Origin: Myxococcales bacterium
GTDB taxonomy: Bacteria; Myxococcota_A; Polyangia; Haliangiales; Haliangiaceae
NCBI GenBank assembly: GCA_947483555.1
Contig: CANKMW010000050.1
Location: 1-62,643, forward strand
Direction: 5' to 3'
Length of the DNA: 62,643 nt
Part shown: positions 56,811-62,643 of the stretch, in pieces
How positions within the stretch are numbered: position 1 is the stretch's first letter
Layout of the letters: every line of letters starts with the position of its first letter
The notes under the pieces: model-generated
What the model was told of the DNA's origin: nothing
Seen by the model: only the letters and a program-made list of their open reading frames with translations
Databases searched by the model: none
Position numbers and translations under genes: made by a program

Positions 56811-58571
56811 CTACCAGACGAACGCGATCGACGACTGCAGCGAGAACGAGCCGTCGGCCTCGGTCAGCTGGTGCTTCAGCGCACCGCCGAACCTGAGGTA
56901 GCCGGCCTCGAGGGCAAACCGCATCTGGCCGGCGAAGCTGGCCCGCAGCGACAGATCGAACTCGGTGCCGAGGTAGGTCGAATCCTTGCCGTCGCTGGTG
57001 CAGGCACCGCCGATCGAGCACGCCGCGAACAGCGCGGTGCCGTTGGTCTGCGTGGTGTCGACCCAGGCGGCCAGGATGCCGCCGATGATCTCGAGACCGG
57101 CTACCGGCGTCGGCCGGAAGCGGCCCTTGGGCATGAGGTAGTTGGCGTTGATCACGCCGCCGTTCGACATGAAGCCGAGCGCGCCCTGCGGGTTCTCGTT
57201 GGAGAAGAACGGGATGCCATAGGTGCGGGCGGTCAGCTCGCGCAGCGTCTCCTCGAACAGGATGAGCCCGACGTTGAAGTCGGGGTGCATGGCGCGCTGC
57301 TTGAAGTGCTCGTCCTCGAGCTCCTCGTCACCCGACGCGTGGCCGAGCTCGAGCATGGCGTCCCACTTCGGCGTCAGCCACGCGAAGCGCGCCACGCCAG
57401 CGTTGATGCTGGCGTCCTTCTTCTGGTTGCGCGATGGGAACGGCACGCCGCCGAACGTGGTGCCGCCGATCTGATAGACCTCGCCCTCGGTGAACATGTT
57501 GCCGTAGCGGACCCGCCACCAGAAGTCGGCGATCCACACCTTGCTGCCGGTGTCCTTGCACGTGTAGGGCACGCCGTCGAAGGTGCCGCAGATCGCGGTC
57601 GGATCGGTGATCGCCGACGGCTGGGTCGAGCCCTCCTTGGCGCTGCGCAGGACGGCGTAGACGCCCATGCGGAACTCGTCGAGGAACGACTTCTTGTCCC
57701 AGTCCGGATCGTTCCACACCGCGAGCGCGACGTGCTCGTTGACGTCGTCGGCGCGGCCGCGCGAGATGAAGCCCTGCTGGCCGAACGGGCGGAACTTGCG
57801 CTCGAAGTTCTCGTACGGCAGCAGCGGCGACTCGCTGAGCTTGTCGAAGGCGTAGCCGACCACCAGCGGGTGCTCGACCTTGCCCAGCTTCTTGACGGTC
57901 CGGTAGATGGTGATCGGCCGGGTCACGAACAAGATGCGATCGGTGGTCGAGCCGAAGTGGTTGTCACCGAAGTCGTCGTCGAAGAAGTTGTCGAGGATCT
58001 TGCGGCGCGGCTCGCCCTTGGGGCTGTCGGGGTCCATCCAGCCGGTGCCGCCGCCGTTGGCGAGCAGGCCCATGCCCCAGTGCGACGGCATGCGGCCGAC
58101 GCGCATGAGGCCGACCGGCACCGCGTACTGGATCCACGCCCGCCGCACCGAGATCGAGTCGCCGACCGGGCCGCCGAGGAAGCCCTGGTTGGAGCCGTCG
58201 GTGGCGAACAGCGGTGCCGTCGACAGGCCGTTGTTGTCGCCCCACAGCACGTCGTCGAGCGCGTCGATCTCGAGGTTGAGCCGCGCCACCTTGCCGTAGA
58301 TCAGCGACGGCATCATGCGGAAGCGGCTGACGATGTAGCTGGTCCGCCGGATGTCGGGGATGACCAGGGTCTCGCCGTTGGGCGGGTAGATGCTGGTCCG
58401 CCGTGGCTGTGGCGCCAGGTTGGTCAAGGTGATCGTGCGGGTGCGGAAGTAGCCCTCGCTGGCCCACTTCAGCTCGGTGAGGTCGGCGCGGGCGGGCGGC
58501 GCCCCGACGGCCGTGAGCGTGACCGCGATCGTGGCGGCGGCGGCGGAGGCCAGGTGTCGTCGACGGATCAT
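56811..58571 (-). CDS. outer-membrane barrel protein (TIGR04551-like)
   Basis: A 586-residue exported protein with signal ASAAAATIAVTLTAVGAPPARA. The body is amphipathic strands ending in LQSSIAFVW with a terminal aromatic, typical of outer-membrane barrels. Conserved features such as RAWIQYAVPVGLMRVGRMPSHWGMG and DDFGDNHFGSTTDR match, from memory, the myxobacterial TIGR04551 family. Function unknown. The ATG at 58571 lies downstream of a terminator, so it has its own promoter, and is followed by the CPBP gene. Confidence 0.82.
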   Translation of the reverse strand: MIRRRHLASAAAATIAVTLTAVGAPPARADLTELKWASEGYFRTRTITLTNLAPQPRRTSIYPPNGETLVIPDIRRTSYIVSRFRMMPSLIYGKVARLNLEIDALDDVLWGDNNGLSTAPLFATDGSNQGFLGGPVGDSISVRRAWIQYAVPVGLMRVGRMPSHWGMGLLANGGGTGWMDPDSPKGEPRRKILDNFFDDDFGDNHFGSTTDRILFVTRPITIYRTVKKLGKVEHPLVVGYAFDKLSESPLLPYENFERKFRPFGQQGFISRGRADDVNEHVALAVWNDPDWDKKSFLDEFRMGVYAVLRSAKEGSTQPSAITDPTAICGTFDGVPYTCKDTGSKVWIADFWWRVRYGNMFTEGEVYQIGGTTFGGVPFPSRNQKKDASINAGVARFAWLTPKWDAMLELGHASGDEELEDEHFKQRAMHPDFNVGLILFEETLRELTARTYGIPFFSNENPQGALGFMSNGGVINANYLMPKGRFRPTPVAGLEIIGGILAAWVDTTQTNGTALFAACSIGGACTSDGKDSTYLGTEFDLSLRASFAGQMRFALEAGYLRFGGALKHQLTEADGSFSLQSSIAFVW

Positions 58572-58600
58572 GATTCCCCCAGGAATGGCCGGCTCACGAT

Positions 58601-58637
58601 AGCAAAAAAGCAAAAGGGCCGCGCGTTGCGGCCCTTT
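58601..58637 (-). terminator. intrinsic terminator of the lipoprotein gene at 58680-59618
   Basis: A 10-bp perfect stem (AAAGGGCCGC/GCGGCCCTTT, 58613-58622 with 58628-58637) with a 5-nt loop is followed on the minus strand by TTTTGCTTTTTTGC. It stands 43 bp after the lipoprotein stop. This is the clearest intrinsic terminator in the window. Confidence 0.9.
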
Positions 58638-58679
58638 CGATTCGCACCTGGCATCCGCGCCAGGCGATCCGTACCCGGT

Positions 58680-59618
58680 TCAGTTGCGCTTGGGATCGAA
58701 CGACCCGGTGATGATCGCGTTGGCCTCGACCGGCGACGCCAGCTCCGAGAGCAGCGTCATCTGGCCGTCGGCGAGATCGGCGTCGTCGACGAAGCCCCAG
58801 ACCTGGACGTACGCGCTCGCGGTCTGCGGCGGCAGGTCGAGGATCACGAACAGGCCGTCGTTGTTGAGCACCGGCTCGACGGTGTGGCGGACCGGGAGGC
58901 TGGTCGAGCCGGCCGAGAAGTAGAACGTCTTCGCGCCCAGCAGGTGGGCCGGGGTGCCCGCGGTGCCGCTCACGGTGGCGACCGCGTTCGAGACCTCGTC
59001 GCCGTTGCAGTCGCGGAACGCGCCGGCGAGGACGCCCTTGGTGACGTCGCGGGTGACGCCGATGAACGCCGGCAGCGCCAGCGCGGTGGCCTCGGACACC
59101 GCGCTCATGTCGCGCAGCTGGGTCGCCATGTTGGGGGTGATGTACTGGTTGAGCAGGTACGTCTTGACGTAGCTGGTCGCCTCGAACTTGAAGCCGTAGC
59201 GGGTGGTGCCCGAGGGCAGCATCGCCAGGTTCATCGTGTAGTTGCCGCGGGTCTGGGCCGCGTTGTCCGAGGTCGTCGTGCCCGAGTTGCCGGCCAGGTT
59301 GATGCCCGGGAACGCGGTGACCGCCGCCGTGCCGACGCCATTGCCGGTCTGGAAGTCGTCGATCTTGCCGCTCAGCGCGATCGCCTGGGTGCTGGGCTGA
59401 TCCGGCGAGGCGGTGTTGAGACAGGCCCAGTTGGCCGGTCCGGTCTCGGTCCACACACCACCGGTCTGGCTGTTGGCCTTGGTGGTCGTGGTCGGGACCG
59501 GGAAGCCCGGATTCGCGAGCGCGGTCGACGCGTCGACGACGACACCCCCGTCGTCGCCGCCGCAGGCGACGAGTGCGAGGCTGGTGGCGGTCGCCGCAAG
59601 AAAATGGATGAGGCGCAT
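58680..59618 (-). CDS. lipoprotein of unknown function
   Basis: A 312-residue lipoprotein (SLALVACGGDDGG). The mature part is Thr/Ser/Ala-rich and beta-rich; late blocks VEPVLNNDGLFVILDLPPQ and AYVQVWGFVDDADLA suggest a carbohydrate- or adhesin-like fold, but I recognise no family. FRDCNGDEVSNAV suggests one Asp-rich ion site. The ATG at 59618 has AGGGAG nine bases upstream. It is divergent from the aldolase gene, with 178 bp between, where both promoters must lie. It ends at a strong terminator. Confidence 0.8.
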   Translation of the reverse strand: MRLIHFLAATATSLALVACGGDDGGVVVDASTALANPGFPVPTTTTKANSQTGGVWTETGPANWACLNTASPDQPSTQAIALSGKIDDFQTGNGVGTAAVTAFPGINLAGNSGTTTSDNAAQTRGNYTMNLAMLPSGTTRYGFKFEATSYVKTYLLNQYITPNMATQLRDMSAVSEATALALPAFIGVTRDVTKGVLAGAFRDCNGDEVSNAVATVSGTAGTPAHLLGAKTFYFSAGSTSLPVRHTVEPVLNNDGLFVILDLPPQTASAYVQVWGFVDDADLADGQMTLLSELASPVEANAIITGSFDPKRN

Positions 59619-59796
59619 GGTGTCTCCCTGAGCAAGTCGAATCGAGCCGGCGTTGTAGCGGAAAGTCCAGGCAGTTTGCAACAACGGCCGACCCGGGCGA
59701 TGTGATCCGCATCGTTCCGGCTCGGCGGCGTTGCGTTTTTCGACGCACTGCAGCATGGGCTTGCGCGAGCCCGCCTCCGACTAGTAGAACCGCTTC

Positions 59797-60864
59797 ATGC
59801 CCCGCGACATCCGCCAGCTCCGCGAGCTCCTCGGTGACCAGGCTCCGCTCCTCGACCACGCGTCGAAGACGATCGCGAAGGAAGCGCTGACCTTGCCCGG
59901 GCCGCGCTACATCGACGACGTCTTCACCCACACCGACCGTACGCCGCGGGTGCTCGGCGCGATGCAGCGCATGTTCGAGACCGGCCGTCTGGCCGGCACC
60001 GGCTACATCTCGATCTTGCCGGTCGATCAGGGCATCGAGCACTCGGCCGGGGCATCGTTCGCCCCCAACCCGGCGATGTTCGATCCCGACAACATCGTGA
60101 AGCTGGCGGTCGAGGGCGGCTGCAGCGCGGTGGCGTCGACGTTCGGGGTGCTCGGGTCGGTGGCGCGGCGCTGGGCGCACCGCATCCCGTTCATCGTCAA
60201 GATCAACCACAACGAGTTCCTGTCGTACCCCAACACGTACGACCAGACCTTGTTCGGCACCGTGCGGCAGTGCGCCGACATGGGCGCGCAGGGCATCGGC
60301 GCGACGATCTACTGGGGCTCGCCCGAGTCTCGCCGTCAGCTCGCCGAGGTCGCGGCCGCGTTCGCCGAGGCCCACACGCTGGGCATGTTCACGGTCCTGT
60401 GGTGCTACGTCCGCAACCCGGCGTTCAAGACCGAGCGCGGCGACCACAACCTGGCGGCCGACCTGTCCAGCCAGGCCAACCACCTCGGCGTCACGATCCA
60501 GGCCGACATCATCAAGCAGAAGCTCCCCGAGGGTAACGGCGGGTACAACGACCCGGCGCTGAAGGGCTTCGGCAAGACCCACAAGAAGGTCTACTCCGAG
60601 CTGACCAGCGACCACCCCATCGATCTGACGCGTTACCAGGTGGCGAACTGCTACATGGGCCGGATCGGGCTCATCAACTCGGGCGGCGCGTCGGGGGACA
60701 ACGACCTGCGCGACGCGGTGGCCACGGCGGTCATCAACAAGCGCGCCGGCGGCATGGGGCTCATCAGCGGTCGCAAGGCGTTCCAGCGGCCGATGAAGGA
60801 TGGCGTCGAGCTGCTGAACGCGATCCAGGACGTCTACCTGTGCCGCGACGTGACGATCGCCTGA
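59797..60864 (+). CDS. fbaB: class I fructose-bisphosphate aldolase (DhnA/FbaB type)
   Basis: A 355-residue aldolase of the archaeal/bacterial class I (DhnA) family, which splits fructose 1,6-bisphosphate through a Schiff base. Characteristic blocks are ISILPVDQGIEHS, IPFIVKINHNE, IGATIYWGS and ADIIKQKLP, the latter holding the Schiff-base lysine, and the phosphate-binding NSGGASGDND and GGMGLISGRKAF. The length is normal. The ATG at 59797 begins the conserved N-terminus. It acts in glycolysis and gluconeogenesis. Confidence 0.95.
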   Translation: MPRDIRQLRELLGDQAPLLDHASKTIAKEALTLPGPRYIDDVFTHTDRTPRVLGAMQRMFETGRLAGTGYISILPVDQGIEHSAGASFAPNPAMFDPDNIVKLAVEGGCSAVASTFGVLGSVARRWAHRIPFIVKINHNEFLSYPNTYDQTLFGTVRQCADMGAQGIGATIYWGSPESRRQLAEVAAAFAEAHTLGMFTVLWCYVRNPAFKTERGDHNLAADLSSQANHLGVTIQADIIKQKLPEGNGGYNDPALKGFGKTHKKVYSELTSDHPIDLTRYQVANCYMGRIGLINSGGASGDNDLRDAVATAVINKRAGGMGLISGRKAFQRPMKDGVELLNAIQDVYLCRDVTIA

Positions 60865-61024
60865 CCGGGGTGATCAGCAGGCCCACGATGCCCCCCCAGG
60901 GCCCGGCTCCGTCCCGACGCGAAGCGGCGGACGGTGGGGGTTCGGTGTCGTGTGGGGTAGCGACCGTCGCAAGCGTCCCGGAACTTCCGGACCGCCGTGC
61001 CACCCTGATACGATCGCCCTCCCT

Positions 61025-62395
61025 GTGGCACGTCTGGGCGAGATCCTCGTACACCTCGACCTGATCACCGAGGTCCAGCTGCACGAGGGACTCTCGTCGC
61101 AGGTCCTGTACGGTGGCCGGCTGGGCACCAATCTGGTCGAGCTCGGCTACCTGACCCTGGATCAGCTCGCCAAGGCGCTTGCCCGTCGCCACCGCGCGCC
61201 GGCGGCGCTGGGGCAGCACTTCGAGCGCTGCGATCCGGCGCTCCAGGCGCGGGTGCCCTCGGACATCGCCGGCAAGTGGCGCGCGGTGCCGATCGGGCGC
61301 CTGGCCCACGATCAGCGGCGGCTCGCGGTCGCGGTTCGCGATCCACTCCCCGAACACGGGCGCGGCGAGCTCGCGTTCCAGCTCGACGTCGAACCCGAGG
61401 AGCTGGTGTTCGCGATCGCGCCCGAGCTCCGCATCCACTATCACCTCGAGGTCGCGTACCAGATCCCGCGTGCCAACCGGTTCATGCGCGTCAAGTCGCG
61501 CCTGCCGACCGAGCTGCCGGTGGTGCCCGACAGCGTCGACGACAGCAACATCGAGGGCTGGGCGTTCCAGCCCGGCAAGGACGGCACCCCGGGCACGCTG
61601 GTGCGTTCGCCGTCCGAACCCGACGTGGCGGCCACCGAGCGGCCGCCACGGACGCTGCCGCCGACCAACGATCCGCGCATCGAGGATCTCGAGCTCGGCG
61701 TCGGCAGCGATCCGGCCCTGAAGCTCGACAGCCAGCTCGGCCTCAAGCCGCTGATCACCGAGGGCGACGGCAGCGAACGCCGTCACTTCGTCGCCACGCT
61801 CGGGGACACCCCGACGACCACGACGCTGGCCCGGATCGCGGTCCGCCAGGTGGCCAGCGAGTCGGGGATCCGGCTGATCCAGGATCTGCAGTCACCACGC
61901 CCGCTCGGCGTCGACGAGCTGGCCCGGGCCGTGCGCCGCGCCGAGACCCGCGATCGCGTCGGCGAGCTGATCCTCGACGCGCTCGGCGAGCTGCCGGGCG
62001 CGCCGCTCGACGTCGCCGCGATCTTCGTGGCCCGCCCGCCGCTGGCGATCGGCTGGAAAGGGTTCTGCGAGGACGGCAACGCGGTGATCGAGTCGCTGGC
62101 GGTGCCGCTCGATCAACCCGGGCTGATCGCCGACGCCTACGTGAGTCGCAAGACCCACATGCTGGCCAGAAGCGCGATCACCGCCACCGTGATCGACGAG
62201 CGCATGTGGTCGTTGCTCGGCGGGCGGCCAGCAGCCACCGTGCTGGTGGCGCCGATCGCGGTCGCCGAGCACGTGGTGTGTATCCTCTACGTGCAGTCGA
62301 GCGGCGGCCTCGGCCCGGCCGAGGCGATGGCGGTCACGCTCGCCGACGCGGCGGCGACCGCGTTCGGGCGGCTGCTGCGCGCCGCCCACCGCTAG
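61025..62395 (+). CDS. GspE N-terminal-domain protein with a GAF-like C-terminal half
   Basis: A 456-residue protein. Residues 1-130 form the MshEN/GspE N-terminal domain seen in type II/IV secretion and pilus ATPases (ARLGEILVHLDLITEVQLHE, LGTNLVELGYLTLDQLAKAL), which in MshE binds cyclic di-GMP. The middle (about 150-260) is a charged linker. The last 170 residues look like a GAF-type fold (VAAIFVARPPLAIGWKGF, VLVAPIAVAEHVVCILYVQS). No Walker motifs are present, so it is not an ATPase. GTG at 61025 chosen; a GTG at 60950 is possible but adds a non-conserved stretch. Probably a regulatory protein. Confidence 0.82.
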   Translation: MARLGEILVHLDLITEVQLHEGLSSQVLYGGRLGTNLVELGYLTLDQLAKALARRHRAPAALGQHFERCDPALQARVPSDIAGKWRAVPIGRLAHDQRRLAVAVRDPLPEHGRGELAFQLDVEPEELVFAIAPELRIHYHLEVAYQIPRANRFMRVKSRLPTELPVVPDSVDDSNIEGWAFQPGKDGTPGTLVRSPSEPDVAATERPPRTLPPTNDPRIEDLELGVGSDPALKLDSQLGLKPLITEGDGSERRHFVATLGDTPTTTTLARIAVRQVASESGIRLIQDLQSPRPLGVDELARAVRRAETRDRVGELILDALGELPGAPLDVAAIFVARPPLAIGWKGFCEDGNAVIESLAVPLDQPGLIADAYVSRKTHMLARSAITATVIDERMWSLLGGRPAATVLVAPIAVAEHVVCILYVQSSGGLGPAEAMAVTLADAAATAFGRLLRAAHR

Positions 62396-62404
62396 GAGTC
62401 TGCA

Positions 62405-62501
62405 GGGCGTCGACGGCGCGGAGCGGGGATCTGGTGATGCTCCCGCCCCGCCGTGCCGTGCGCGGCCGGCGCGGTGGGGCCTGCCCATCGCGACGCCCCA
62501 C
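62405..62501. repeat. dispersed intergenic repeat, copy B (inverted relative to copy A)
   Basis: Reverse complement of 41634-41731 at about 93% identity. The end contains an inverted repeat GTGGGGC (62474-62480) and GCCCCAC (62495-62501). It starts 10 bp after the stop of the GspE-N gene. No gene is seen in the remaining 62396-62643. Confidence 0.8.
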
Positions 62502-62643
62502 GACTATGTAGTGGCGGTGGTGTCAAGCGCAGATCTTCGCCCGTGGGCGGTTCCGTCTTCGGAGTCGCCTCGTCGATCGTCCCAGGGGCGGGCTGTCCAG
62601 GAAGGTAGGTGTCGGGCTGTCGCACTCGACTATTCGCGCTCGC

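Noticed and set aside
56124..59705. 1193-codon plus-strand frame across three minus-strand genes
   Set aside because: High-GC antisense frame; the minus-strand genes have signals, barrels and ribosome sites.

Overview
The window is about 70% GC and looks like chromosomal DNA from a myxobacterium-like organism (Myxococcota, most like the Kofleriaceae/Haliangiales group). The signs are a DUF2330 protein, many lipoproteins with short Asp/Gly/Ala-rich linkers, NHL- and BNR-repeat propellers, a Ser/Thr kinase fused to an ATPase, several outer-membrane barrels and GTG/TTG starts. This placement is inferred from gene content only. No phage, integrase, transposase or CRISPR array was seen.

Left part (1-16 kb): DUF2330 protein, a lone receiver domain, TypA/BipA with a small lipoprotein, a propeller lipoprotein, RNase P RNA, oligopeptidase B overlapping a DTW-domain tRNA enzyme, a DUF2283 protein that keeps the start of a lost partner gene, two tandem Pol-beta nucleotidyltransferases, a GtrA/GT2 pair, and a zinc-ribbon protein read from just behind a tRNA(CAU). 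Middle (16-31 kb): envelope and redox genes, namely a VKOR-DsbA fusion, a multicopper oxidase, a BNR propeller, a YdjC-type deacetylase, a sulfatase, an outer-membrane barrel fused to thioredoxin, and an NHL-NHL-cytochrome P460 operon, followed by a LysR regulator. The dnaG-rpoD pair follows (31-35 kb), then a 1170-residue kinase-ATPase.

The most notable region is 38.9-56 kb. It holds homologues of all three core carbapenem enzymes: a CarA-type beta-lactam synthetase (39611-40978), a CarC-type Fe(II)/2-oxoglutarate oxygenase (47661-48449) and a CarB-type carboxymethylproline synthase (52530-53312). CarB and CarC lie in a tightly coupled minus-strand operon with an acyl carrier protein, a left-handed beta-helix protein, a crotonyl-CoA carboxylase/reductase-like enzyme that keeps the CO2-binding residues, an acyl-AMP ligase, a P450, a fatty-acid desaturase and a two-gene FtsX-type ABC exporter. 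A LolA-like periplasmic carrier and an outer-membrane barrel lie just upstream. The simplest reading is a carbapenem-type beta-lactam pathway in which the carboxylase/reductase supplies a substituted malonyl thioester to the CarB-like enzyme. Side-chain acyl chemistry and a dedicated envelope exporter would complete it. The product is not known.

Right end (56-62.6 kb): a CPBP (myxosortase-like) protease, another barrel, a lipoprotein with a clear terminator, class I fructose-bisphosphate aldolase, and a GspE-N-terminal-domain protein. A roughly 97-bp dispersed repeat occurs twice in opposite orientation (about 41.6 kb and 62.4 kb), each time just after a gene end.
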